A stretch of 64,000 nucleotides of DNA from Gonocerus acuteangulatus. Its lineage: Eukaryota > Arthropoda > Insecta > Hemiptera > Coreidae. The notes under the pieces are model-generated. The model made no database searches, was not told the DNA's origin, and saw only the letters and a program-made list of their open reading frames with translations. The stretch is taken from positions 104,132,176-104,196,175 of the forward strand of contig OX328125.1 of assembly GCA_946811695.1 (NCBI GenBank). Direction: 5' to 3'. The position numbers were made by a program, and so were the translations under genes. Positions 46,514 to 57,534 of the stretch are shown here, piece by piece. The first letter of the stretch is position 1. Every line of letters starts with the position of its first letter.

Positions 46514-48750
46514 CTTCTATAAAAAGAACATTAACCAAATAAAAATAACCATGCAATAGATTATTGTATTAAGAACCCCTTAACTGGAATGAGTTTGTGA
46601 ACTATTTCCCCTAGATACGGGGAGAGTCATAGACAGAAAGTAGGTGTAGCATGGCACACTGGGTTCTTCTATAAAAAGAACATTAACCAAATAAAAATAA
46701 CCATGCAATAGATTATTGTATTAAGAACACCTTAACTGGAATGAGTTTGTGAACTATTTCCCCTAGATACGGGGAGAGTCATAGACAGAAAGTAGGTGTA
46801 GCATGGCACACTGGGTTCTTCTATAAAAAGAACATTAACCAAATAAAAATAACCATGCAATAGATTATTGTATTAAGAACCCCTTAACTGGAATGAGTTT
46901 GTGAACTATTTCCCCTAGATACGGGGAGAGTCATAGACAGAAAGTAGGTGTAGCATGGCACACTGGGTTCTTCTATAAAAAGAACATTACCCAAATAAAA
47001 ATAACCATGCAATAGATTATTGTATTAAGAACCCCTTAACTGGAATGAGTTTGTGAACTATTTCCCCTAGATACGGGGAGAGTCATAGACAGAAAGTAGG
47101 TGTAGCATGGCACACTGGGTTCTTCTATAAAAAGAACATTACCCAAATAAAAATACCCATCCAATACATTATTTTATTAAGCAACCCTTAAGTGGAATGA
47201 GTTTGTGAACTATTTCCCCTAGATACGGGGAGAGCCATAGACAGAAAGTAGGTGTAGCATGGCACACTAGGTTCTTCTATAAAAAAAACATTAACCAAAT
47301 AAAAATACCCATCCAATACATTATTTTATTAAGCAACCCTTAAGTGGAATGAGTTTGTGAACTATTTCCCCTAGATACGGGGAGAGTCATAGACAGAAAG
47401 TAAGTGTAGCATGGCACACTGGGTTCTTCTATAAAAAGAACTTTAACCAAATAAAAATACCCATCCAATAGATTATTTTATTAAGCAACCCTTAACTGGA
47501 ATGAGTTTGTGAACTATTTCCCCTAGATACGGGGAGAGCCATAGACAGAAAGTAGGTGTAGCATGGCACACTAGGTTCTTCTATAAAAAGAACATTAACC
47601 AAATAAAAATACCCATCCAATAGATTATTTTATTAAGCAACCCTTAAGTGGAATGAGTTTGTGAACTATTTCCCCTAGATACGGGGAGAGTCATAGACAG
47701 AAAGTAGGTGTAGCATGGCATACTGGGTTCTTCTATAAAAAGAACTTTAACCAAATAAAAATACCCATCCAATAGATTATTTTATTAAGCAACCCTTAAC
47801 TGGAATGAGTTTGTGAACTATTTCCCCTAGATACGGGGAGAGCCATAGACAGAAAGTAGGTGTAGCATGGCACACTAGGTTCTTCTATAAAAAGAACATT
47901 AACCAAATAAAAATACCCATCCAATAGATTATTTTATTAAGCAACCCTTAAGTGGAATGAGTTTGTGAACTATTTCCCCTAGATACGGGGAGAGTCATAG
48001 ACAGAAAGTAGGTGTAGCATGGCATACTGGGTTCTTCTATAAAAAGAACTTTAACCAAATAAAAATACCCATCCAATACATTATTTTATTAAGCAACCCT
48101 TAAGTGGAATGAGTTTGTGAACTATTTCCCCAAGATACGGGGAGAGTCATAGACAGAAAGTAGGTGTAGCATGGCACACTGGGTTCTTCTATAAAAAGAA
48201 CTTTAACCAAATAAAAATTCCCATCCAATACATTATTTTATTAAGCAACCCTTAACTGGAATGAGTTTGTGAACTATTTCCCCTAGATACGGGGAGAGCC
48301 ATAGACAGAAAGTAGGTGTAGCATGGCACACTGGGTTCTTCTATAAAAAGAACTTTAACCATATAAAATGACCATCCAATACATTATTGAATTAAGAACT
48401 CCTTAACTGGAATGAGTTTGTGAACTATTTCCCCTAGATACGGGGAGAGCCATAGACAGAAAGTAGGTGTAGCATGGCACACTGGGTTCTTCTATAAAAA
48501 GAACATTAACCAAATAAAAATACCCATCCAATACATTATTTTATTAAGCAACCCTTAAGTGGAATGAGTTTGTGAACTATTTCCCCTAGATACGGGGAGA
48601 GCCATAGACAGAAAGTAGGTGTAGCATGGCACACTGGGTTCTTCTATAAAAAGAACTTTAACCAAATAAAAATGACCATCCAATACATTATTGAATTAAG
48701 AACCCCTTAACTGGAATGAGTTTGTGAACTATTTCCCCTAGATACGGGGG
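46462..48750. repeat. 152-bp satellite array, 15 copies
   Basis: GATACGGGGAGAG recurs at 46462, 46614, 46766, 46918, 47070, 47222, 47374 and on to 48741. Within about 47222-48000 units alternate between AGCCATAG...CACTAGG...ACATTAACC and AGTCATAG...TACTGGG...CTTTAACC, a 304-bp dimeric higher-order pattern. The first ~50 bp of the unit is the 3' end of family B; the other ~100 bp (TTCTTCTATAAAAAGAAC onward, itself containing a short hairpin) is not seen in the other family B copies. Confidence 0.95.
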
Positions 48751-49110
48751 GGGGGCGGGTAGACAATCTCTAAAGTGCCAATCAATACTATTCTATTAGT
48801 TTCTTCTTTTCTCTTCGACCTCTTTCTTGTATTTCTCTTGGAGAATCATTCCACTTATTGAATTTTCTTCCTGCGCAATTTAAGGAAATAAGAATCAATA
48901 ACCTGTACACTATCATTTAGAGTGATGATAGCAATCACGGAGGAGTGATAAAAATTACTCTTACTGAAAATATAAACTCAAACCTCGAATAATGAATGTA
49001 ATACTATTAATAGATGTCTTTCTAGATTGCTGTATACAAACAGATAATAGATAATATTTTATATATAACAATGCTTAATTCATTCTGGTAGCAAGCATTT
49101 TATGTTAAAA
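48751..49110. other. no gene seen
   Basis: Starts with a G9 run and GGGCGGG; otherwise AT-rich. Confidence 0.35.
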
Positions 49111-50170
49111 AGTCCGTCGCGCAGGAGCTGCATAACTAAGCACTTTCCTCAGAATTTGGGTAGTGTAGACTGCTTTCCAGAACAATTTGCTTAAAATATC
49201 CTACATAAATAAAATAAAAACATGAATAGTTCTCTTTTTAAATTTGTAATGAGTAACTGATCAATTATTAATTTGCTTCCAGAGTTATGTTTACACATGT
49301 TATCTATTGCACTACGTAATAAATACAAAAAACCTCATATTATCGTATTTTGATCTAAGGCAGGAACCGGATACAGTCACTCTAGTGGTAGAAAGCTCTC
49401 CTTGCGGCGGCTTTGTGAACCTACGTCTGGCGGGCTTTTCTATTGAAATATATTACAAATTAAACCCCCGCTTTCCGATTGACCGATTCAGCTCATTTTC
49501 ACAACACTTTTTTCTCATGAGTTACCCACGACGTATACCGCGTTTCGTTACAATACAACAGAAATTACGACCGGTATGAGTATATTAGGAATTTGGGTCC
49601 GGAGTAAACCCCCCCTTCTAATGAACCGATTTAGTTTATTTTTACAACACATATTTACCTGTAGATTACCACTACGAATACCGAGTTTCGTCGAAAAATA
49701 CCAAAAATCACGGCTGGTAGTGGCGAATTGGTATTGTGGGTCCGGAGTAAACCCCCCCCCCCCCTCCTAATGAACCGATTTAGTTTATTTTTATAACACA
49801 TATTTACCTGTGGATTACCACTACGAATACCGAGTTTCGTCGAAATATACCAAAAATCACGGCTGGTAGTGGCGAATTGGTATTGTGGGTCCGGGGTAAA
49901 TCCCCCTTCTAATGAACCGATTTAGTTCATTTTTATATCTCACTTTTCTCTCTATATTACCACTACGAATACCAAGCTTCGTTGAAATATAACAAATATT
50001 ACGGCTGACATAGTCAAATTAGTGTTTTGGGTTCGGGGTAAACCCCCCCCCCCCCTTCTGGTGGACCGACTTTGGTGGTTAACGAACTCGTTCAATCGTT
50101 TGCTAATTGAATGCTATATACCAAGTTTCGTGACGAAAAAACAAAAACTCTGGCCGCTATCGTGTTAACA

Positions 50171-50229
<59 letters not shown>

Positions 50230-50352
50230 TTTAACGGGGGTCATTTTCGGTGTCTACTAGGTAGGATCGATAAAGATTTGAAGACATTTTTCAAAAATTC
50301 CGTCATGAGTCCATCCTCAATAGTTACTTTCCTTCGGAGGAAAGTGCTAAAA
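49111..50352 (+). mobile_element. family C Helentron-like element, copy 5
   Basis: 5' AGTCCGTCGCGCAGGAGC and AGCACTTTCCTC, (TA)n at 50173-50225, 3' hairpin CTTTCC-TTCGGA-GGAAAG with TGCTAAAA. Full-length relative of copies 1 and 3. The ORFs at 49307-49770 are shadows of conserved subrepeats. Confidence 0.8.
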
Positions 50353-50365
50353 GGTACTTAAAGCA

Positions 50366-50725
50366 TGTATGTTTAGCTCAGTGGTAGAGCACTGGACTCA
50401 TATGCTGGAGGTCCTGAGTTCAAATCCCGAGCATAGTACTAAAGATTTTATCTTCTATTGTCTTCGTTCATGGCTTAAATTCGGCCTCCCTGACCGCCCC
50501 TAGGCCACCCAGCCTTTAACTAATTTATTAATTAAACCTTGGTACCTTGGTGCTAATGACCCTAGCAGTCGAAGCAGCAAAGGAGAAAATCAGGCGGCCG
50601 GAGCATCGTACTACCACACTATCTCCCTAGTGTTCCGTACGGTCAGGAATCAGACACCTCAATAGTATCTGCCCCTGAGGGCCCACGTGCCCTGTTACTT
50701 GAATGATTTTTTTTTTTTTTTTTTT
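50366..50725 (+). mobile_element. tRNA-derived SINE, family 1, third copy
   Basis: GTTTAGCTCAGTGGTAGAGC (A box) and AGTTCAAATCCCGAGC (B box), body as at 9180, poly(T) tail from about 50707. It starts about 14 bp after family C copy 5. Confidence 0.9.
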
Positions 50726-51019
50726 CACTAAAGTAACAAAAATCTTTCAAGTTTATCAACATTTAGTTATCACTATGATTCCACATTTTGGGCTTGTCAG
50801 GGTTTAATATATTAGAATATAATTCTAAGAGGATGACTGACCCCCCCCCCCCCCCTCCACTCCTCTAACTCATCCTTGCCATCTATTTCTTCACGTTTTA
50901 TTGCCTTGTTCTTCTTCTAATCACAAAGTCTACCGACTCTTTAAGGTCAGTTTTTATCCTAATTTCTGCGGCGGCAACTATCCCTTAGCTTACCCTCATC
51001 TTCATTGTCAAGACATCGA
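50726..51019. other. no gene seen
   Basis: Contains a C run of about 17 near 50840. Confidence 0.35.
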
Positions 51020-51437
51020 CATTCTTTCTTGACACTCTGGGTAATGTATGAACAAGCAATCCACAACTGGGCCGGTATCTGCTTTGTCCCCTTAGGACAT
51101 TCTTTCTTGACACTCTGGGTAATGTATGAACAAGCAATCCACAACTGGGCCGGTATCTGCTTTGTCCCCTTAGGACATTCTTTCTTGACACTCTGGGTAA
51201 TGTATGAACAAGCAATCCACAACTGGGCCGGTATCTGCTTTGTCCCCTTAGGACATTCTTTCTTGACACTCTGGGTAATGTATGAACAAGCAATCCACAA
51301 CTGGGCCGGTATCTGCTTTGTCCCCTTAGGACATTCTTTCTTGACACTCTGGGTAATGTATGAACAAGCAATCCACAACTGGGCCGGTATCTGCTTTGTC
51401 CCCTTAGGACATTCTTTCTTGACACTCTGGGTAATGA
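51020..51437. repeat. 78-bp tandem repeat, 5.3 copies, open frames on both strands
   Basis: ATTCTTTCTTGACACTCTGG recurs at 51021, 51099, 51177 and on to 51411, with essentially identical units. As 78 is 26 codons, frames stay open on both strands (170 codons minus at 50959-51471; 175 codons plus at 51005-51532). The minus-strand unit peptide contains VKKECPKGTKQIPAQLW, and GC content is higher than the surroundings. I recognise no family. It may be part of a coding exon or a non-coding minisatellite. Confidence 0.9.
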
Positions 51438-51939
51438 AAAATGGTGGCCTGAGACGCCATGGAGTTAACATCGGCTCTGTGAAAGTCTCTTTGAAAATTG
51501 GTTTCTCGAGATCCTATTTGAAAGCAAAGTAAAGTGGCGATAGTTTTAGTGCTAGTGATAGAGTGTAGTTATTTTTAAACAATTCTATTGACTACAGCGT
51601 TCTCCAGAAAGGTGTGAATATATTGCCTTGAGAGTGATATTCAGGGGCTAGGAGAAGATAGGACCAAGCAGGACCGTCCCCACTACCACCTCTCTACTAC
51701 TCCAAGCTATCTTCTCGAGCTGTTATCTACGTACGGTGCTTGCCGTCCCTCAAGGTCAGTCTTGTGATTGTTTACTTTACCAGCTGATGTCATCATCTGT
51801 CATACCCGGGCTCAGACATTTAATAATAATAATCTATTTAGTTAGCTATTTGATTACAAGGCTATATAGATTTGTTGTAACAGTTCATAGATTTTTCTTA
51901 ACTTGACTAAATATTTGCAGCGACAAAATATTGTAAAAT
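51438..51939. other. upstream region of the coiled-coil ORF, no gene seen
   Basis: Moderately GC-rich patch at 51650-51780, then an AT-rich stretch with a splice-acceptor-like ATTTGCAG ending near 51922, 18 bp before the ATG at 51940. It may be a 5' UTR or intron end. Confidence 0.35.
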
Positions 51940-52499
51940 ATGGTTGTTCCTCCAATAACCAGAGCAACTAGTAAATCAAACATGGAGGGCTCTCCAAAGA
52001 ATAATCAAAGAAAGACCAACCTTAAGAAAAAAATTCAGACACAAACACCAAAAAGCTCGTCAATTCAAAAAAATGTAAATACGACACCAATAAATAAAAT
52101 AAATAGAATAGAAGAATCAAAACGGTATGTGTCATCAGAGACACAAACGGAAGGGTTATTTACACTCACGGACCCGAAATTTGATTTGGAAGACATGAAA
52201 GGAAGGATTTCCCAATTAACTGAACAGAGAGACGCATTCATTTTAAAATCACAGAGAGATCTTAAAGAAATAGATAGCTTAAAGTTAAAGTTAAAAGAAA
52301 TGACATTGAATTTAAATATGGTGAAAGAGTCTCTCGAAAAAGAGAGAGATATAAATAATAATTTGAACAAAAGATTACAATATCTTGAAGAAAGTTCTAA
52401 TGACTTGAGCCGACAAGTAGACGAGGAGGATCTCTACCTTACTCTTGACGAGACGTATGGTTCGAATCGGGGAAACTCCTATACAATGCAAAGCTGTAC
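51940..52499 (+). CDS. coiled-coil protein N-terminal part, truncated by assembly gap
   Basis: Starts MVVPPITRATSKSN in a good start context (AAAATATGG). Residues 1-65 are basic and Ser/Thr/Asn-rich (NNQRKTNLKKKIQTQTPK). About 85-165 is heptad-like with frequent Leu/Lys/Glu (DLEDMKGRISQLTEQRDAF, LKEIDSLKLKLKEM, VKESLEKERDINNNLNKRLQ), predicting a long coiled coil. It then becomes acidic (QVDEEDLYLTLDETYG) before the Ns. A basic N-terminus plus coiled coil is common in ORF1 proteins of non-LTR elements but also in host proteins. No catalytic domain is visible. About 187 codons are readable. The frame after the gap (ending at 52728) may not be contiguous. Confidence 0.5.
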
Positions 52500-52500
52500 T

Positions 52501-52700
52501 NNNNNNNNNNNNNNNNNNNNNNNNNNNNNNNNNNNNNNNNNNNNNNNNNNNNNNNNNNNNNNNNNNNNNNNNNNNNNNNNNNNNNNNNNNNNNNNNNNNN
52601 NNNNNNNNNNNNNNNNNNNNNNNNNNNNNNNNNNNNNNNNNNNNNNNNNNNNNNNNNNNNNNNNNNNNNNNNNNNNNNNNNNNNNNNNNNNNNNNNNNNN
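52501..52700. other. assembly gap, 200 N
   Basis: Exactly 200 N bases, probably a placeholder of unknown true length. Confidence 1.
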
Positions 52701-52803
52701 GGGGTTTACTAGCGAGAAATTTCAATAAATACTAAAATACTCATTTTATGGCTTATATTATTATTTGTTTTGTGCATCGACTGCTGAGGTCGTTAGCAGT
52801 TTA

Positions 52804-52804
<1 letters not shown>
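52701..52804. other. short sequence after the gap
   Basis: Nothing recognised. Confidence 0.3.
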
Positions 52805-52857
<53 letters not shown>

Positions 52858-52918
52858 GGATAGATAGATAGATAGATGGATAGATAGATAGATAGATAGA
52901 TGGATAGATAGATAGATA
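52805..52918. repeat. (GATA)n microsatellite
   Basis: About 28 tetranucleotide units with GGAT substitutions at intervals. Confidence 0.95.
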
Positions 52919-54641
52919 AAATTCTGTATTTTGTTTAAAAAAACAGTTACAGGGGTCTAGTTACAAAAAAAAAAGAATAAATAAATAATATATTATTATT
53001 TATATTAATAATATATTATTATTTAATAATATTAAAAAAACATTTTTCAGTGGATCGTAATAAATATACGTAACATAAATCTTAATAATAATAAAAGAAA
53101 CAGTAAATTAGATAAATTTATGTTTATTTTTATTTATTCAGCATATTTAATTTATATCAGCAGTTTAATAATAAGTGCAATTTAAAAAACAAAACAAAAA
53201 CAGTAGTGTATTTCCGACAGGTGTAACTTTACTCTATTTTACGCATCCAGTTTTATAGACAAATACATTTTCCTAATATAAGCAATTACAAAAATAACAA
53301 GCAAAAAAAAAAAACTAAGGAAACACACAAAAGATAGCTCTTGTAATAAACAAAACCAAGAACTTCAAAGTTTTAAGAAGTCATTTCTCTAAATAACATC
53401 GGCAAATCAAAATTTCTTGAGAACCTTTTTTTGTAACAAAAAAGGAGTAAGCTATTAAACGGGCACCTTCCACTTACCACGATTTTCTAACCGTTTTCGA
53501 GATACTTATGAAAGTATAAGAAGAACCCCAATCTTTTTGTGTCTGTTATTACAATTTTTTTTTTCCAATACTTCCTGATCTCCGAATGTAACGGAAATTT
53601 ATGTGTCTTAGTTTAGACAAATTTGTAACCTGTAGAAAATATTTGAACTGAATTCAATAAAACTAATATCTAATATCAATATCTGTGCATTTGTATTTGT
53701 GCGTTCACTTTACCCCTTAGAAATCTGTTTGAGAAAATAGTTGTATTCTTTTCTACAAAACGGGTAACACAAAAGAGATGATTGACCCCTACCGTATGGG
53801 TAGGCTAGTCCTTTACGGGTTAAGGAAGCCTTTATAAGACAATAGAAAACTTGTTTCACTGTTCAAAGCTTTGAACAAAAAAGTTCAAAGCTTGTTTCAA
53901 AAAAGTGAGGTAAATAGAAAGCATCAGAACTACAGTAGTAATAAATATTCACACGGCATTCCACTCGGAAATCTCTATTTATAATAGCGAAATATTGTCT
54001 CTAATTTTACGTATCCTATTTTATTGCCAAATATATTTTTGTCCTATAATCAATTAAAATAATTACAAGCAAGAAAAAAAAACTAAGGGTAACAGACAAA
54101 AAGAAACGTCCAAATAAGATAAACCTACTACTTTAAAGCTTTAAGGATTTTTTTCTCAAAATGCGACGGTCCCATCGAAAATTTTCTCAGAATCTTTTTT
54201 GTAGTAAATTTTGTAAGCTTTCGAATGGTTACCTTGCACGATTTCCCAACCGTGTTAAGGAAAATATACAAAGATCCCAAAACTTTTCAATAAAATATTT
54301 TATTCTAATCCTTCCTTAACTCCAAACTTTAATGTGCTAAAAAGAAATATGACCTTAGTTTTGAAATCAAAAATTGTTTTAAATACTATACTCGAAAGAA
54401 GTAATTATTTGGTCAAATTTTCCGTGTGACCTACCTTTATAAAGTTTTTAATACCTTTATTAAAAAAAAATATTAATTTAGGCTCTTTCGGTCTGGGAAA
54501 ACTTATTAATTTTTGTTTTCAATTATTTTCGTTGAAAATCACGTCGATATAATTTTCCCAACTCGAGACGTAAAATAAAAAAATGTTCAACCTATTTTAT
54601 TTTATAGTGAAGATGGAGATAGTTAGCCGTTGCAGAGATAC
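52919..54641 (+). mobile_element. diverged family A interior fragments
   Basis: Recurrent blocks such as CACCTTCCACTTACCACG, TTTTCTAACCGTTTTCGAG and GATTTCCCAACCGTG (near 53467 and 54238) are the complement of the interior of the family A copies (for example 12800-13500). Block order is broken and ends were not found. No gene. Confidence 0.45.
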
Positions 54642-54710
54642 GAAGACAAGGTATAGTTGGGATTCGGCTAGGAGAAAAACGTCAGACTTTCAGGAAGAAA
54701 TCTGTATTTG

Positions 54711-54750
54711 GACGTTTCGGCTGCACATTGGTAGCCTTCTTCAGCACTAG
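54711..54750 (-). ncRNA. hammerhead-like motif, left arm
   Basis: Minus strand: GTG, CTGAAGA, A, GGCT-loop-AGCC, GAAACGTC, CAAATAC. Core boxes intact; stem II four pairs; stem I only about two pairs (TG/CA). Confidence 0.45.
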
Positions 54751-54884
54751 AGAATGCCTAGGGGGGAGGGAGGAAGACCTCGAGGACAACTTAGGTAACC
54801 ATGGTTGGATGTATGATACAATACATTCAACCATGGTTACCTAAGTTGTTCTCGAGGTCTTCCTCCCTCCCCCCTAGGCATTCT

Positions 54885-54924
54885 CTAGTGCTGAAGAAGG
54901 CTACCAATGTGCAGCCGAAACGTC
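54885..54924 (+). ncRNA. hammerhead-like motif, right arm
   Basis: Mirror copy of 54711-54750 on the plus strand; CTGAAGA is at 54891-54897. Confidence 0.45.
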
Positions 54925-54993
54925 CAAATACAGATTTCTTCCTGAAAGTCTGACGTTTTTCTCCTAGCCGAATCCCAACTATACCTTGTCTTC

Positions 54994-55477
54994 CTATTTT
55001 ATTTTAGTTTTCAGCTCCTAAGGCCCATAGGACGAAAGGCACGGACACGACTATATTTTTATGCAAAATCACCAGAAAAAAACTGGGCCTGATCGGTGAC
55101 CCCACTACTGTATACTTCCCTTGTAAGATATAAGTTAAGGTTAAAGCAAAGGCAGTATTACAAAATAAACCCATTACGGTATGAAACGACGAAGTAGTTT
55201 CAGACCCTTCGAATATTTTCCAAATTTCTGTAATACGGCCAGCATAGTTAATGGAAATCTAATAATTTTTCGGTAATATAGCTCAAAGTGTAAATTTTTA
55301 AAAAAGGCCACATGTCTCGAAGGAAAAGGTGCTCAAAATTATGTAAAAAGTTAATTTCGACTCATTTGATGGAAATATTAAGAATTTCTCTTCCAATTTA
55401 TCGAATGATACTAGATGCAATAATTATACGAAAACCATCATAATCATTATAATCAGAGTTTTCCTAGTTTTGCAGTT
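54994..55477. other. AT-rich stretch, no gene seen
   Basis: Nothing recognised. Confidence 0.35.
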
Positions 55478-55520
55478 CAGATGAAGACTTAGATTTCAAG
55501 CCGAAATTTCGGCAAAATTG
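55478..55520 (+). ncRNA. hammerhead-like motif, partly decayed
   Basis: CAGATGA, A, GACTT-loop-AAGCC, GAAATTTC, GGCAAAA. One core base is changed (CAGA for CTGA). TTTTGC upstream can pair with GCAAAA downstream as stem I. Confidence 0.35.
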
Positions 55521-56369
55521 AATCGCATTTTCATGATATTCAAGGAATAATGTATAGAAGATCTAGATTTTAAATAAATTTCCAATACGAGAAGAAGCCC
55601 AATAAATTTTATCAAACCAGAAATTTGTTGCCCTAAACTGAGGCTTTGACGATAAAGGTCAGAGGTTAGTTAAAATGATTTAATTACCACCAATGGTGAA
55701 AAGTTAAAGGGTCATTGCATGTCAAAAGAATTATATTGAAATGATATAAGCTTTATACATATAAACGACTTGACGTGGGAGTTGTCATTTTCAGCCATAT
55801 GTAAAAATCATACATCTGTAACGATTTTTTTAATTGGGTTTTCATAAGAGGAAACACGACTTGTCCCATGACAGTGAAATATTTATTTTACCGACGTTGT
55901 ACGACCGATTTTTGTACAAAATTTAGTAATCGTCACCGTTCACTAACCACGATTTTACAACTGTTTTCGAGATATTTAAGCTTTCGGTCACCTTCCACTT
56001 ACCTCAATTTTCCAACCGTCTCGAAATATTTTAGAAAATATACCAAGATCCGAAAACTTAATACATTAATACTATTTTTTTTTTATTATACTTGCTTATC
56101 TCCAAGCGAAACCAAAATTTAAATATCTTAGATAAGATGAATGCCAAATATCTGGTACAAGTTTCTACTGAGTCAATCGGTTTTTAATACCCAAACTGAA
56201 TATTAGTTTGGAAAAAGAGTTGTATCAATGTTTCTCGTAAACGGATACAGATACCGCTTTAAAAATGGTTTCATTAGTTTTCCTAAATTAAAGAACCTAT
56301 AAAAACCAAATTTCATCAAAATCGGAACCGATTAACGGTATTTTGAACTGATGAGAAAATACTTAAAAT
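55521..56369 (+). mobile_element. diverged family A fragments
   Basis: CACGATTTTACAACTGTTTTCGAGA, CACCTTCCACTTACCTCAAT and AATCGGAACCGATTAACGG correspond to family A interior blocks. ORF 55868-56122 is not supported. Confidence 0.4.
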
Positions 56370-56459
56370 TTTTAATAGCAAAACGTCCTTTCTTAGGGAG
56401 TGTTTACATTCTAAAGGGAGTGTCCATGCTTAATTTCATGGACTTTTGTGTCAGTGCGT

Positions 56460-56512
<53 letters not shown>
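56370..56512 (+). mobile_element. family D end block followed by (TA)n
   Basis: CGTCCTTTCTTAGGGAGTG and GGGAGTGTCCATGC match 45515-45570 of family D. The TA tract at 56462-56512 follows. Confidence 0.55.
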
Positions 56513-56514
<2 letters not shown>

Positions 56515-56839
56515 TTGATGTTATTTTTCGTCGCTGGGATAGTATTTTTAGATGGAACGGCATTTTAGATGGAACGCTGGAGAGAAATGCCGTTCCATCT
56601 AAAAATACTATCCCAGCGACGAAAAATAACATCAAGCATATAAATCCTTACGGCGAGGAAAATAGAAGCAGGAGAGAAAAAAGACGCAATACCATCAGCG
56701 CTGCCAACGGACAGAATCCCAACTACACCAGGGAGCTTCAACACCATTCGTCCGCCGATACTGTGGCTAGAGGGGAGATAAGGAGCCCAGATCGAGAAAA
56801 ATGTCATTCCCTTGGCTACCACCGAGGAAGAAACAAGTA

Positions 56840-56883
56840 CCTGGCTGAAGAAGATGGAGATGAATCCATCGAAATATTCCAGG
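56840..56883 (+). ncRNA. hammerhead-ribozyme-like motif, unit 1
   Basis: CCTGG (56840-56844), CTGAAGA, A, GATGG-loop-CCATC, GAAA, TATT, CCAGG (56879-56883). Stem I is CCTGG/CCAGG (five pairs), stem II GATGG/CCATC (five pairs), stem III a single A-T pair around TA. Predicted cleavage would follow the T at 56878. One extra A precedes stem II. Confidence 0.55.
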
Positions 56884-57170
56884 AAGAAGTGAGGAGCAGG
56901 ACCACCGCTGGAGAGAAATGCCGTTCCATCTAAAAATACTATCCCAGCGACGAAAAATAACATCAAGCATATAAATCCTTACGGCGAGGAAAATAGAAGC
57001 AGGAGAGAAAAAAGACGCAATACCATCAGCGCTGCCAACGGACAGAATCCCAACTACACCAGGGAGCTTCAACACCATTCGTCCGCCGATACTGTGGCTA
57101 GAGGGGAGATAAGGAGCCCAGATCGAGAAAAATGTCATTCCCTTGGCTACCACCGAGGAAGAAACAAGTA

Positions 57171-57214
57171 CCTGGCTGAAGAAGATGGAGATGAATCCAT
57201 CGAAATATTCCAGG
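57171..57214 (+). ncRNA. hammerhead-ribozyme-like motif, unit 2
   Basis: Identical copy 331 bp downstream. Two predicted cleavage sites 331 nt apart would release a unit-length RNA. Confidence 0.55.
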
Positions 57215-57263
57215 AAGAAGTGAGGAGCAGGACCACCGCTGGAGAGAAATGCCGTTCCATCTA

Positions 57264-57268
<5 letters not shown>

Positions 57269-57310
<42 letters not shown>

Positions 57311-57534
57311 GATTTTTATTTGCAGTTCATTTTAACTATGATGTCTAAATTTGAATTACTAGAAATTAACTGTGATCTAGTCCCTCCTTGTGATAGTCCA
57401 TCCGAGGTAATAGAATCCCGACACCTTGCACAGCCTCCTCATCCATCAGCATCCCCAGTCAGAACACTTCTTGGTACTTCTCCAAATGACATCTTGGAAA
57501 TTTTAACGTACATTTCTTATTGATAACGAATTTT
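57269..57534. other. (TA)n to 57306, then no gene seen
   Basis: The ORF at 57320-57523 has no recognised domain. Confidence 0.35.

Larger units (their letters stand above)
54642..54993. repeat. 352-bp near-perfect palindrome, arms 172 bp, loop 8 nt
   Basis: GAAGACAAGGTATAGTTGGG at 54642 is mirrored by the sequence ending CTTGTCTTC at 54993. The centre is ACCATGGTTGGATGTA (54798-54813), TGATACAA, TACATTCAACCATGGT. Only two mismatches were noticed along the arms. Each arm contains a hammerhead-like motif. The near-identity implies a young inverted duplication or gene conversion between the arms. Confidence 0.9.
56513..57268 (+). mobile_element. retrozyme- or Penelope-like element: 331-bp tandem units with hammerhead-like motifs
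   Basis: A non-TA island between two (TA)n tracts. Two complete 331-bp direct units (56589-56919, 56920-57250) are followed by the first bases of a third. Before them lies an inverted copy of the unit start: 56513-56564 is the exact reverse complement of 56586-56637 (GCTTGATGTTATTTTTCG ... CATCAAGC). Each unit contains one hammerhead-like motif. The ORFs of 161, 133 and 128 codons are frame shadows of the tandem structure. Retrozymes and Penelope-like retroelements are known for tandem hammerhead-bearing repeats; no reverse transcriptase is present, so it would be non-autonomous. Confidence 0.6.

Noticed and set aside
52375..52735. ORFs spanning the N gap
   Set aside because: They are mostly X residues; frame across the gap is not established.
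56448..57153. ORFs of 161, 133 and 128 codons in the 331-bp tandem element
   Set aside because: Overlapping frames on both strands repeated with the tandem unit; RNA-motif structure explains the conservation better than coding.
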